From NCBI RefSeq assembly GCF_037977385.1, contig NZ_CP150277.1, positions 372,001-436,000 of the forward strand: 64,000 bases of DNA. Direction: 5' to 3'. Below the pieces are notes generated by a model. That model saw nothing but the letters and a program-made list of their open reading frames with translations. It made no database searches and had not been told where the DNA came from. Both the position numbers and the translations under genes were made by a program. The stretch comes from Terribacillus sp. FSL K6-0262. GTDB taxonomy: Bacteria > Bacillota > Bacilli > Bacillales > Amphibacillaceae. Positions 46,506 to 55,531 of this stretch are shown piece after piece (the stretch's first letter is position 1; the number at the start of each line of letters is the position of its first letter).

Positions 46506-49500
46506 TATCTACTCCTTTTTCCGATTGGCTGAGCACCAATAGGTTGGCCAGGGCCCCTGCCGCAGCTGCGATTACCAATACAAAGATCGCAACGACGTAG
46601 TTGACCGAGCCTTCTACAATACGAAGCATGAATGTTTCCATGTACTGCAGAGGAGAAAACTTCTCGATTGTCGGGAACGCTGTGCTTGCTGTCCCGATTG
46701 CATCTGTAAAGAACAGATACAGACTGAAAATCGCAAGCAGGATGAACATACCGATCATCTTCACCTGCCGCAGCAAGTACGTCGCCACCAGCAGCATCGC
46801 CATGATGAGCAGGGCCATGACAGCAGTCAATTGCAGCTTATTCAGATCGTCAATCGGCAAATAGTAGCTCGAAACGATCCCGATGACGATACCTTCCAGC
46901 AATCCGATACCTGCTGTGATGACAGTGATCGGGGCATTTTGTATCATCAGTGATGTATCTGCTGCGAATTGGTCGTCTTGCTTGCGTCTCATATGCAAGG
47001 TTGAGATGACATAAGCCGTAAAGAGGACGACGATGAAACTGATCAGCACTAGATAGTAAGGTGTGAAAATTGTTTTACCTTGCGCTGCAATCGTACCCTC
47101 ATTGCTTGTTTGAACAGGATTGGAAAGGAAGTCATAGAGATTCTCATTCTGCCTGTCGCCAACCCGGCTGTTTGCCAGCACTTCGGTGAAGTTCTCGGCG
47201 AAGTCCTGATCATTGGACAATTTGTCTGTCAGATTGGAAGCAAGCTGTTCTGCATCACTCACTATGTCAGTGCCGCTCTGCTCGATTTCCCTTGCTTGTG
47301 TATCGATATTCTCGAAGGTCTCATAGACTTGATCAGCCGTGTCCGTGTTGCTTTGCGCTTGCTGGGCTAACGTCTGACTCGAAGTCAGCAGCGGCTGGAA
47401 TTCGCTGCCCAAAGTAAGCACGGCTTCCTGTTCACCTTGTGCATTTGTCTGAATCTCTTCCTGCTCCTCCAGCAGTCCAAGTGCTTGTTCACGCCAAGCA
47501 GCGACATCCTCCAATGTCTGGCTCACATTCTCATTCAAGACAGCCGCTTGCTCCGTTGCAGCGGCAACCTGGCTGGTCAGTGTATCAGCATCTGCAATGG
47601 CCTGCTGTACTTTTGTTTGGTAATTACCAACCTTCTGACGGAATGCTTCTGCAGGTGTGCGAAGCTGTTCCGTTACGCTGCCGGTGATTTGGCTTGTCAT
47701 GTAGTCTGCGAGCAAGTCCTTGATGTCTTTTTTGTTGAACAGGTAATACAGGGAGTCTTTGTCAGCTAGATCCCTCAGGTTGCCAGAACCAAAATCATCA
47801 GGCAGACTGTGCAGACCAAAGCCAAAGTAGCTCTCATATTGCGAGCCTAGTTCCTGATAGGCAGAAATGGTATTGGTCACTGTATGGATCAATGTCTCTG
47901 TCGTATCATCCAAGTCCTCCACCGGCGTACTGATTTCGTGCCGGATGGTATGGTCTTTGATATAAAGCTTCTCTGGCTCTTCAGGTTTTTCTTCTTCACC
48001 CGGTTCTTCTTCTTCCGGCTTATCATCATCCGGCTGGTCGGCGGAATCATCAGGCGTGCCTGGTTCCATCGTATCATCAGGGTTTTCCGTATCATTCCCC
48101 CCCTGATTATCTTCTTGATCATCTGCCGGGGGATCAGTTGGCGTTTCTGCATTTTCATCCGGCTCAGTTCCACCCCCAGGCGAAGTTCCCCCGCCGTCTG
48201 ATGGTGTTTCCTCTGCCGGAAGCTCTTCTTCCGTTTTACCTTCCTCAGGTGCTTGATCGCCGTTGTTCACTTGTGTGGTTGCAAGCAGATTGCCTGCTGC
48301 AGGTGTATAAGCTAATTCATCTGGTTTATCGACATCTTCTAAATCCTTTTGTTCTAACGTCCAGCTCCACGCAATCGGTTTATATACATCAAAGCTTCCT
48401 TCATCCTTTTTCAATGTAAGGCTGACTTTGAATTCACCTTCACGGTTTGCTGGCAGTTTCACTTCTCCGTCCACCAGGGATCCCGTATAGCCTTGTTCTT
48501 CTTCCCCAGGAAGCTGGATGCCCAAATATTCAACAGAGAAGCCTTTCGGGACTTCCAGACGGAAAATCTGACCTTCTTTTTTATTTTCAGGAATGTGAAC
48601 AGTATCCGTTACCTGGACACCTTCTTTGGTCAGTTTTTCATTCAATCTCTCAAACTCATCTTTCAACGTCGGAGAGGGGTCCCGATCAATATTCACGGGC
48701 TTGAAATCACTTTGATATTTTTTCGTCATTCGAATGACATTACCGATCTCATCCACAGTACTTTCCGGTAATCCTACATCCTGAAAGTCCTCAATCTCCA
48801 AAGATGGCAGTTTTCCGATTGCATGGTTGATCCTGTTCCGAGCGACTTGATTGGGGTCTTCGAACAGCATGTTGATGTTCAAGTTCTGGTCTTCGGCCAG
48901 CTCTTTATCAATCGTATTCCTGATTCTGTCTTCGATTTTAGCCCGGAATTTTTCATTGCTTTCTGTCAGATATGCATCAATATCCTGCTGAAGGGAAGCG
49001 ACTCTTTCAGAGGAATCCTGCAGCTGTCGCTGTAGGGAAACGGAACCAGAATAGATATTTGTTGTATTAAGAGGGGTTGCCGGCTGGCGCATGATCGAAT
49101 CGGCGGCATTTTGCTGGGCTGCAGCAAACTGACGGTTGATTGCTTCATTCGTTGAAACCAGCTGATCCAGGCGCTGATCCACTTCCCCTGCAGTCAATCC
49201 CTGACTGAATTGATTGATTTGATCCTGGAAGCTTAGTAGATTCGTATTATTTGCTTCCTTTATATTCATCACTTCATCCAAGCTGCTGACGAAGTCTTCT
49301 CCCAATTGACTTTCATCGGCAAGCTGTTCCTCGTAGGAATTCAATAACTCCCCAAAGCTTGTAAAACTATCCTTGGATACTTCGGTATTTTCCCTTACCA
49401 TACCGAATTGGTCGGTGTATCCGGACAACGGCTGGAATATATCGGAGTTATAAGCGTTCGTATATACTGCTTGGCGGTTGACCATTTGACCGATATTGTC

Positions 49501-50010
49501 CTGCGCGTTCTGCAGATTGCCTATGATGCTGGCGAAATAGACATCGATGATCCTTCTGTTAAAATCATTCAGTATATCACTTGCCGTTTTCTCCGCCTGT
49601 TCTTTCATACGCGGATTCTCGGATGCATTGATCTTATACTGCAGCACGACCTGTTCCGGTGCTTCCGCCGTTATATTCAGCGATTTCTCCGAAAAGTCGT
49701 TAGGAATCACGATCATCATATCGTATGTATTATTCTTCAAACCGCTTTCCGCGACTCCGCGACTTACGACAAACCACTCATTGTCATCACTTTCACTGAC
49801 AGAATTGACAAAGGCATCCCCAAATGCCAGTTCGGTTCCATTCAAAGTGGCTCCCTGGTCTTCATTGACAAGTGCCACTGACATATTCTGTGTCTGGGGC
49901 TGTTCAGCTGTCTTGGTCGTTTCCTGATGTAAAGTTAAGTAAGACAATCCAGATGCCAGCAGTACGATCAGTACCAAAAATAATATCCATCTCTTATCGA
50001 ACTTCTTCAA
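46474..50010 (-). CDS. esaA: EsaA/YueB, large surface-exposed type VII subunit
   Basis: 1178 residues. One N-terminal helix (ILFLVLIVLLASGLSYLTL), a very long extracellular part with coiled-coil stretches, then five membrane helices in the last 230 residues. In B. subtilis the homologue YueB is the phage SPP1 receptor. An unusual Pro/Glu/Asp/Gly-rich linker of about 100 residues (about 580-680) splits the outer domain and makes the protein longer than YueB (about 1076) or staphylococcal EsaA (about 1009). The gene is separated from esxA by 158 bases with a hairpin. Confidence 0.92.
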   Translation of the reverse strand: MKKFDKRWILFLVLIVLLASGLSYLTLHQETTKTAEQPQTQNMSVALVNEDQGATLNGTELAFGDAFVNSVSESDDNEWFVVSRGVAESGLKNNTYDMMIVIPNDFSEKSLNITAEAPEQVVLQYKINASENPRMKEQAEKTASDILNDFNRRIIDVYFASIIGNLQNAQDNIGQMVNRQAVYTNAYNSDIFQPLSGYTDQFGMVRENTEVSKDSFTSFGELLNSYEEQLADESQLGEDFVSSLDEVMNIKEANNTNLLSFQDQINQFSQGLTAGEVDQRLDQLVSTNEAINRQFAAAQQNAADSIMRQPATPLNTTNIYSGSVSLQRQLQDSSERVASLQQDIDAYLTESNEKFRAKIEDRIRNTIDKELAEDQNLNINMLFEDPNQVARNRINHAIGKLPSLEIEDFQDVGLPESTVDEIGNVIRMTKKYQSDFKPVNIDRDPSPTLKDEFERLNEKLTKEGVQVTDTVHIPENKKEGQIFRLEVPKGFSVEYLGIQLPGEEEQGYTGSLVDGEVKLPANREGEFKVSLTLKKDEGSFDVYKPIAWSWTLEQKDLEDVDKPDELAYTPAAGNLLATTQVNNGDQAPEEGKTEEELPAEETPSDGGGTSPGGGTEPDENAETPTDPPADDQEDNQGGNDTENPDDTMEPGTPDDSADQPDDDKPEEEEPGEEEKPEEPEKLYIKDHTIRHEISTPVEDLDDTTETLIHTVTNTISAYQELGSQYESYFGFGLHSLPDDFGSGNLRDLADKDSLYYLFNKKDIKDLLADYMTSQITGSVTEQLRTPAEAFRQKVGNYQTKVQQAIADADTLTSQVAAATEQAAVLNENVSQTLEDVAAWREQALGLLEEQEEIQTNAQGEQEAVLTLGSEFQPLLTSSQTLAQQAQSNTDTADQVYETFENIDTQAREIEQSGTDIVSDAEQLASNLTDKLSNDQDFAENFTEVLANSRVGDRQNENLYDFLSNPVQTSNEGTIAAQGKTIFTPYYLVLISFIVVLFTAYVISTLHMRRKQDDQFAADTSLMIQNAPITVITAGIGLLEGIVIGIVSSYYLPIDDLNKLQLTAVMALLIMAMLLVATYLLRQVKMIGMFILLAIFSLYLFFTDAIGTASTAFPTIEKFSPLQYMETFMLRIVEGSVNYVVAIFVLVIAAAAGALANLLVLSQSEKGVDNADDDQTEVG

Positions 50011-50093
50011 TATACACTCAACTCCTGGTGTCTCCTGTTTACGTAATATATCGTCCTACGTGCGTGACTGCCTAGCTCTTTTGAACAGTAATC

Positions 50094-50123
50094 GGGCCAC
50101 ATAACGCATGCGTCATGCAGCCC
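50094..50123 (-). other. Hairpin between esxA and esaA
   Basis: GGGC...ACAT...AACGC and GCGTC...ATG...GCCC form an imperfect stem around a GCATGC core. It has no T-run on the minus strand. It may stabilise or process the esxA message so the small substrate is made in excess of the membrane proteins. Confidence 0.4.
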
Positions 50124-50168
50124 ACCCTGTCGTGTAATGCGACGGTCAAACAGCAGCCGGATGGATGC

Positions 50169-50462
50169 TTATCTGAATCCGAAGTTTTGTGATAATGCTT
50201 CGTCTTGCTCTTGTACTGCCTGAGCTGTTTTCTCAAGCTGCTGCTGGATATCAAGCATAAGCTGTGAGAACTCCTTGACTTTTGGCTGCAGCTGTACGAA
50301 TTGATCATCAAAGCGATCGAATGCTCTACCTTCCCACTCTGAACGAAGTTGCACTTGCAATGCAGATAGTTCAGAAAGAATGTGATCGATCTGTGAAGAA
50401 CTATTACCATATTTTTTTGCATGGGCTTGTAACTGCTCCGGGGTCATACGAATTTGTCCCAT
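50169..50462 (-). CDS. esxA: EsxA/YukE WXG100 substrate
   Basis: 97 residues, helical hairpin with the turn SEWEGRAFDRF (W43-E44-G45) and the family start IRMTPEQLQAHAKKYG. It is secreted as a dimer by EssC and is needed for system function. AGGAG precedes the ATG. It is the first gene of the cluster, behind a sigma-A-type promoter. Confidence 0.95.
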   Translation of the reverse strand: MGQIRMTPEQLQAHAKKYGNSSSQIDHILSELSALQVQLRSEWEGRAFDRFDDQFVQLQPKVKEFSQLMLDIQQQLEKTAQAVQEQDEALSQNFGFR

Positions 50463-50541
50463 TTGCTCAGCTCCTAATTAAGTTTTTTACAGAAGGTTGT
50501 AGCACTGCCAGTAAATGTATACCCAGTACCTTCTCAAATAA

Positions 50542-50570
50542 ATCCTAAAGAAAGCACTATTCAAAGTCAA
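50542..50570 (-). promoter_or_regulatory. Putative sigma-A promoter of the type VII locus
   Basis: On the minus strand TTGACT (50570-50565) and TAGGAT (50547-50542) are 17 bp apart, giving a start about 73 bases before esxA. The region 50463-50810 otherwise holds only this promoter and the terminator of the SMR operon. Confidence 0.55.
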
Positions 50571-50777
50571 CGGAGGATGAAATGATTACCAGAAATTGAG
50601 CGTTAAGTCCTGATTCCGCCCAGGATTATAACCCCATACAGCAATAAGAAATGATTTCGAACCATTATAAAAGTCTTATAAACTGGAATTTTGATGTTTT
50701 ATGGAGAAATAAGACAAATAATGATATTTTACATTTTTTTCATCAAATTATATGCTGGCAAATTCAATTTCAAATAC

Positions 50778-50806
50778 AAAAAAGAGGTGTATCCGCACAC
50801 CCCTTT
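50778..50806 (-). terminator. Terminator of the SMR operon
   Basis: On the minus strand AAGGGGTGT pairs with ACACCTCTT (one G-U), followed by TTTTTT, just after the stop of the second SMR gene. Confidence 0.8.
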
Positions 50807-50810
50807 CCTC

Positions 50811-51125
50811 TTAAGCTATTAATTTCAACCCTACTGCCGAAGCAAGTATCATCGCAATACAAACAAGTCTCTTCCAATCCTTTGATTCCTGAAAGAAAAG
50901 CATTCCGACGATTGCTCCTCCGGCAGTTCCTATGCCGGTCCAGATAGCATAAGCCGTCCCCATCGGAAGGTAGGACATACTGTAGGACAAACAGCCAAAG
51001 CTCCCGGCAAAGCCGAGGATGAACAAAGCTATATTCGCAAAACTCGGTTTCTCATTGAGTTTATTGATCATCGTGACTCCCAGCACTTCGAACAAACCAG
51101 CTACAATCAGCACAATCCAAGCCAT
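50811..51125 (-). CDS. ykkD: SMR family transporter subunit (YkkD/GdxD-like)
   Basis: 104 residues with four membrane helices and the essential membrane glutamate in LFEVLGVTMIN (about residue 13). With its partner it should form a heterodimeric exporter. Because a guanidine-I riboswitch precedes the operon, guanidinium is the likely substrate rather than drugs. It overlaps the upstream gene by one base (TGATG). Confidence 0.9.
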   Translation of the reverse strand: MAWIVLIVAGLFEVLGVTMINKLNEKPSFANIALFILGFAGSFGCLSYSMSYLPMGTAYAIWTGIGTAGGAIVGMLFFQESKDWKRLVCIAMILASAVGLKLIA

Positions 51126-51460
51126 CAGGCACCCTCCTCCTGATTATTCCCGGTCACAAGCTTAAGCCCGATCACACCGGCCAGCAGAACTGCAATCAAT
51201 AATACCTTGACCAGCTTGAACGGCTCACCGAAGAACAGCATATCCACAATCACCGTTCCGGTCGATCCGATGCCGACGAATACCGCATATACCGTACCGA
51301 CAGGCATATGCTTGCTTGCCCGCAGCATCAAATAAAAGCTCAGCAGGATACAAATGATCGTCCCTGCCCATTCGATTGCATTATTTGCGTGCTTTAAGCC
51401 GATGACCCATAATACTTCGATCAGACCAGCCAGCACGACACTGAGCCATTGTTTTGTCAT
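51125..51460 (-). CDS. ykkC: SMR family transporter subunit (YkkC/GdxC-like)
   Basis: 111 residues, four membrane helices, with the conserved glutamate in LAGLIEVLWVIGLKHA and the GTVYAVFVGIGSTGTVI motif typical of guanidinium-exporting SMRs. The ATG at 51460 has GGAGGA before it; the frame extends to a TTG at 51478 inside the riboswitch terminator, which is rejected. Confidence 0.92.
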   Translation of the reverse strand: MTKQWLSVVLAGLIEVLWVIGLKHANNAIEWAGTIICILLSFYLMLRASKHMPVGTVYAVFVGIGSTGTVIVDMLFFGEPFKLVKVLLIAVLLAGVIGLKLVTGNNQEEGA

Positions 51461-51476
51461 CTTGATTCCTCCAATC

Positions 51477-51597
51477 AAAAAAGCCCGGGAGATAGCAATC
51501 TCCCAGGCTTTTGTCCCTCCGTGTCACAGCGATGCTGTGCGTTTTCTCTCGGACCAGACCAGCTAGCTGCTGCGGAACCCTAGAAAACTATTTCCCA
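51477..51597 (-). promoter_or_regulatory. Guanidine-I (ykkC) riboswitch with terminator
   Basis: On the minus strand the conserved blocks CTAGGGTTCCGC, GGTCTGGTCCGAGAG, ACACGG and GGGACAAAAGCCTGGGAGA appear in order. The last overlaps a terminator (GCCTGGGAGA pairing with TCTCCCGGGC, then TTTTTT; 51477-51512). Guanidine binding should prevent termination and turn on the two SMR genes. Confidence 0.95.
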
Positions 51598-51691
51598 TAT
51601 TTACACTCAGGTCATTATAAAGGATGGAAAAACACGATGCAAGCAATTAATTATAGGAGTATTTATAATGGTTAAGTCAGGAGGAATCACA

Positions 51692-52465
51692 ATGCAAACA
51701 TTCAAAACCTTATTCCAGCGGCGCATCAAGCTGAATGAAGCCCCCTCATTCAGCACGCTGCCGGTCCTGCTACAAAAATTTGCCCAGGAAATTCCGTTTG
51801 AGAACTTACGGATCATCGAACAGCGGCAAAGTCATCTATCGAAAGAAGGACTGCAGGAGAAAATACTTATCCAAAGCGAAGGCGGTGTCTGTTATGAACT
51901 GAACACCCTTTTATATCATTATTTAAAAGAAGGCGGATGGGATGTCACGCTGCTGTCTGCTTGTATATTTGACCAGAAAAGGAATGATTGGAGCATCACA
52001 GGCAATACCCATGCAACGATACTACTGGAACATGATGGCGAAAAATATATAGTGGATGCTGGATTTGGTGCGAATATACCTTTATCCCCAGTACCACTGG
52101 CAGGAAATGCCGTGGAAACTGCCAATGGACAATTCCGTATTGAGCGTGCAATGGAAAATTATATACTGGAACTGAAATTAGCGGATCGCGATGAGGATTG
52201 GCGCATAGGTTATCGGTTTTCACCAGCAGATACCATCACCGATTTGGCAGAACTGCAGCATATGCAGCAAATTATCGAGACGCATCCCGATTCCCCTTTC
52301 AACAAAGGCAAGCTGCTCACAAAACGGATCAACGAAGGCCTTTACGTTCTGACACCTTCTTCCTTTACAGAATGGCAAAACGGCGTCCCTTCGAAGCGAC
52401 AGATAGATGAAGAAGAATATTACGAGCTGCTGCAAACGACATTTAACATGGAGAGGCCGCTGTAA
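51692..52465 (+). CDS. Arylamine N-acetyltransferase
   Basis: 257 residues of the NAT family. The catalytic triad is visible: Cys in GGVCYELN (about 67), His in NTHATILL (about 106) and Asp in IVDAGFG (about 121). It transfers acetyl from acetyl-CoA to arylamines or hydrazines in the cytoplasm. The ATG at 51692 follows GGAGG; an ATG at 51668 has no ribosome site. Confidence 0.93.
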   Translation: MQTFKTLFQRRIKLNEAPSFSTLPVLLQKFAQEIPFENLRIIEQRQSHLSKEGLQEKILIQSEGGVCYELNTLLYHYLKEGGWDVTLLSACIFDQKRNDWSITGNTHATILLEHDGEKYIVDAGFGANIPLSPVPLAGNAVETANGQFRIERAMENYILELKLADRDEDWRIGYRFSPADTITDLAELQHMQQIIETHPDSPFNKGKLLTKRINEGLYVLTPSSFTEWQNGVPSKRQIDEEEYYELLQTTFNMERPL

Positions 52466-52696
52466 ATGCAGCCTCTGTTCAAGAAGCCCATCTAGGTGAG
52501 GCTTTCAACTCCGTACTGCTATATACATTGTTCCGAACAGCTTTCACTCGAACTAGGAAAAAGCGTTATAATGAAAACAAGTACATGCCAGCCCATCTAT
52601 TTCTTTTGGCAAAACAAGAATTGTCAAGCTGTCGGTTTCAATTGAAAATGAAATTCGGGAAGTTTAATTCTTAACTTATATGGGAGGGGATTATGC

Positions 52697-53740
52697 ATGA
52701 ATGATTTCATGGAAGCGTTCTCGTTGACAAAGCCTATCATTCAGGCGCCAATGGCTGGCGGCATTGTCAAACCGCGTCTCGCAGCAGCTGTTTCCAATTA
52801 TGGTGCATTAGGAAGCCTGGCTTCAGGATATCTTACACCCGGGACCTTGGAAGAGCAAATCAAGGAAATGTTTGAACTGACGGAGGGCTCTTTTCAGGTT
52901 AATTTATTCGTGCCATCCGACAATGGAATTCCTCATGATGAAGATGTACTGCGATGGAAACAGAATGTTCCACTAGGTGAGAAAGCAAGTCCTTTTACAA
53001 GGATCCAGGAAGAATGGGATGACTTTTATGCAAAAGTTGAATTGATACTGGAAAATGGGGTCAAATATTGTTCATTTACTTTTGATCTTCCTCCTGAAGA
53101 TGCTGTCAAGGAGCTGAAAAAAGCTGGCTGCCGCTTGATCGGGACAGCTTCATCGGTCAAAGAAGCAATCTTGATGGAAGAATGCGGCATGGATGCTGTT
53201 GTGCTTCAAGGTAGTGAAGCCGGCGGGCACCGGGGAGCCTTCTTAAAAACGAAAGGCGATCCTGGTATAGGTTTAATGGCTTTGATTCCGCAGGCTGCAG
53301 ATGCAATCAATATCCCAGTCATTGCTGCTGGCGGAATCACGGACCATAGAGGTGTGAATGCAGCATTGACATTGGGTGCCAAGAGTGTACAAGTAGGGAC
53401 GGCTTTCTTGACTTGTCACGAAAGCAATGCGCATCCTGCATACAAACAAAAAATACTCGCAGAAAAGGAAACCGCTACAAGATTGACCAAACTTTTTTCG
53501 GGAAAAGAAGCCCGGGGCATTGTGAATAACTGGATGGAAGATAAGAAACTTGATGAACAAAGAGTCCTCCCTTATCCTTATCAAAATACAATCACGAAGC
53601 CCATGCGACAGCAAGCTGCTCTGGAGGATGACCCGGAGCAAATGTCATTATGGGCCGGCCAGGGCATTCGGTCCCTAAATAAGGAAACTTCCGTAAAAGA
53701 ACTTTTAGATAAGCTTTGCCAGGAGAATATCAGAGTTTAA
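52697..53740 (+). CDS. Nitronate monooxygenase family flavoprotein
   Basis: 347 residues, TIM barrel binding FMN. Motifs are IIQAPMAGGIVKP at the N-terminus, CSFTFDLPPEDAV, LQGSEAGGHRG with the catalytic histidine (about 177), IPVIAAGGITDHRGV and LGAKSVQVGTAFLTC. It oxidises alkyl nitronates such as propionate 3-nitronate. GGGAGGGGA precedes the ATG. It stands alone before a mobile-type repeat. Confidence 0.92.
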   Translation: MNDFMEAFSLTKPIIQAPMAGGIVKPRLAAAVSNYGALGSLASGYLTPGTLEEQIKEMFELTEGSFQVNLFVPSDNGIPHDEDVLRWKQNVPLGEKASPFTRIQEEWDDFYAKVELILENGVKYCSFTFDLPPEDAVKELKKAGCRLIGTASSVKEAILMEECGMDAVVLQGSEAGGHRGAFLKTKGDPGIGLMALIPQAADAINIPVIAAGGITDHRGVNAALTLGAKSVQVGTAFLTCHESNAHPAYKQKILAEKETATRLTKLFSGKEARGIVNNWMEDKKLDEQRVLPYPYQNTITKPMRQQAALEDDPEQMSLWAGQGIRSLNKETSVKELLDKLCQENIRV

Positions 53741-53847
53741 GTTGAAGAAATAGACAGCTTCTTATATAAAAAGGTGCCTGCAATTACAATCCTTTAGCCA
53801 TCCATTCGATGAACGCATTGATTATGAGGGGGGCAAAGCTCTAAAAA

Positions 53848-54045
53848 AAAGAAAGAGGCTGGGACATAACTAATTCCCCAGTACTTAAAACCGAATCTTA
53901 TTCTTGAGCGCCGCTTCGGTAAAACACTCCGCTAGGATAGATAACTAATCAAAAAACCGAACTTATGCAAATTTTCGTATGAAGATTTGCAATATAGTTC
54001 GGTTTTTTGTTTGGCTAAAACACTTTTATCCCAGCCTCTTTCTTT
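53848..54045. repeat. 198-bp MITE-like element with terminal inverted repeats
   Basis: AAAGAAAGAGGCTGGGA (53848-53864) is exactly repeated inverted at 54029-54045. Inside is a second inverted repeat, AAAAAACCGAACT to AGTTCGGTTTTTT (about 53950-54008). No coding capacity is present. The GAGGCTGGGACATAA end resembles ends found in many Firmicute repeats and IS1182-type elements. The inner hairpin could also terminate transcription in both directions between the convergent neighbours. Confidence 0.65.
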
Positions 54046-54337
54046 AATTCAATTTCTCGCCTTGATAAACATCTGCTGCCAATGGTGCGCTGAGCATTTC
54101 CTGGGCAGCTTTGCTGAATTTTTGGAAGTGGCTGCTGGCATTATGTGCTTGCACAGCCTCCATGTCCTTCCAATTTTCCACCATGATAAAGCTGTTTGCA
54201 TCTTTTGGATCTTGGAACAGATCATAGCTGTTATTGCCAGCTTCGGCACGGCTTCCTTCCATGACTGCTTCGATTTCCTGAAGGAATTCTTCTTTTTTCT
54301 CTGGTTTCACTGACATTCTAGCGTGGATGATGATCAT
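54044..54337 (-). CDS. ABM-domain monooxygenase (YgiN-like)
   Basis: 97 residues with a ferredoxin-like ABM fold: IIIHARMSVKPEKKEEFLQE, GNNSYDLFQDPKDANSFIMV, ENWKDMEAVQAHNASSHFQK. Such dimers act on quinones or aromatic compounds. It is the last gene of the MarR-nitroreductase operon, 13 bases after the nitroreductase. Its stop lies at the edge of the MITE-like repeat. Confidence 0.88.
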   Translation of the reverse strand: MIIIHARMSVKPEKKEEFLQEIEAVMEGSRAEAGNNSYDLFQDPKDANSFIMVENWKDMEAVQAHNASSHFQKFSKAAQEMLSAPLAADVYQGEKLN

Positions 54338-54350
54338 TGTTTCTCTCTCC

Positions 54351-54989
54351 TTATTTCCATTCTGTGATTTGTTCTACCGGCATTCGGTAGGATTTGTAGC
54401 CTGCATCTGCCGCTTTTCCGATGGAAATCAGCATGACAGGAACATATCGATTTTTATCCAAATCGAATGCTTCGGCGATTTGGTCCTTCTCAAACCCGCC
54501 AATCGGATTTGTATCGTAACCATATGCTTTCGCAGTCAGCATGATCTGCATGGACACCAAACCGCCATCGATAAGGATTGTTTCCCGATTTTGCTGTTCC
54601 GTGATACCGGAAAGCAGATTACGGATCGAGATTACTTGCTGATCTTTGACCTCCTGCGGCATCATACCATGTTCCACCGCTTTTCCATAGATTTCTTCCA
54701 GGTAGTCAAGATTATTCATATCCGCAAAAACAGCGATTACTGCAGCGGAGGTTTTGACCTGCTGCTGATTGAATCTGGCAAGCGGAGCAAGCTTCGCTTT
54801 TGCTTCCGGAGTCTCAATGACCACAAAGCGCCACGGCTGCAGATTAACGGAAGAAGGAGCTTTTGTTGCTGCTGTTAGTATTTCGGTCATTTCTTCCTTG
54901 CTGATTTTAACTTCTTCGTCATAAAGACGGATGGAACGGCGGTCCTGCACGATTTGCAGGAAGGCCTCTTTATCATATATGTGGTTCAT
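54351..54989 (-). CDS. Nitroreductase family protein
   Basis: 212 residues, FMN-dependent NAD(P)H nitroreductase fold: RRSIRLYDEEVKISKEEM, AATKAPSSVNLQPWRFVVIE, LVSMQIMLTAKAYGYDTNPI and the C-terminal VPVMLISIGKAAD. It reduces nitroaromatics or quinones. It overlaps the MarR gene by ATGA, so the regulator and enzyme are co-expressed. Confidence 0.92.
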   Translation of the reverse strand: MNHIYDKEAFLQIVQDRRSIRLYDEEVKISKEEMTEILTAATKAPSSVNLQPWRFVVIETPEAKAKLAPLARFNQQQVKTSAAVIAVFADMNNLDYLEEIYGKAVEHGMMPQEVKDQQVISIRNLLSGITEQQNRETILIDGGLVSMQIMLTAKAYGYDTNPIGGFEKDQIAEAFDLDKNRYVPVMLISIGKAADAGYKSYRMPVEQITEWK

Positions 54990-55441
54990 TCATTTTCTCC
55001 TCCCAGCTGATTCTTTGTGACACGTGAGACATTTTCACTTACTTTGCTCAGCATGCGCAGGAATTGAGCCAGTTCTTCTTCCGAAAAGCCCGATAGCGTT
55101 TCTTCCACGAACTTGCTCTTTTCCTGATAGGATTGCTCGATGTGCCGCTTTGCTTCATCCTCCAGCTTCACCCATGTAGCACGCTGATCATCTGCTTTTT
55201 TATAGCGGATGATCGTCCCGGCCGCTTCAAGCTGCTTTAGATGTCTTGTGACAGCTGCAGCATCGATATTCACTTCCCTTTGCAGTGCTGACTGGGTGAC
55301 CTCCTCATGCTGCAACAGATAATGAAGGATCTCCACACGTGAGGTGCTGGCTCCTAAGCAAGCCTCGAACTTCGAACAGAGCTCCTTGTTCACTGCCTGC
55401 AGCTGCAGGAAAATTTGTAGACGGATAGAACAAGCAGTCAT
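54986..55441 (-). CDS. MarR family transcriptional regulator
   Basis: 151 residues, winged helix (TSRVEILHYLLQHEEVTQSA, LQREVNIDAAAVTRHLKQLE, then YKKADDQRATWVKL). It starts at the ATG behind AAAGGAGATAAG; an upstream in-frame ATG lies in the operator region. It probably represses its own operon through two TTGACnnnTCAA palindromes and is released by quinone- or nitro-type compounds (inference; cysteine 5 and other cysteines could sense oxidants). Confidence 0.9.
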   Translation of the reverse strand: MTACSIRLQIFLQLQAVNKELCSKFEACLGASTSRVEILHYLLQHEEVTQSALQREVNIDAAAVTRHLKQLEAAGTIIRYKKADDQRATWVKLEDEAKRHIEQSYQEKSKFVEETLSGFSEEELAQFLRMLSKVSENVSRVTKNQLGGENE

Positions 55442-55465
55442 CGGCTTATCTCCTTTGTAAAATAT

Positions 55466-55492
55466 TTGACGCGTCAATAATTGACACATCAA
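55466..55492 (-). promoter_or_regulatory. Tandem MarR-type operators
   Basis: TTGACGCGTCAA (55466-55477, perfect 12-bp palindrome) and TTGACACATCAA (55481-55492, one pair off) lie three bases apart, centres 15 bp apart. They cover the predicted transcription start and abut the -10. Confidence 0.75.
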
Positions 55493-55520
55493 TCATATAC
55501 CTTGCCAATCTTCCTGTCAA
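55492..55520 (-). promoter_or_regulatory. sigma-A promoter of the MarR operon
   Basis: On the minus strand TTGACA (55520-55515) and TATGAT (55497-55492) are separated by 17 bp, near-perfect consensus. The tandem operators begin at the -10, so strong transcription is expected only after derepression. Confidence 0.8.
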
Positions 55521-55531
55521 ACGACCTGCAC

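Noticed and set aside
52450..52475. AGAGGC/GCCTCT hairpin after the N-acetyltransferase
   Set aside because: The stem is short with internal mismatches and lacks a T-run, so it is not called a terminator.
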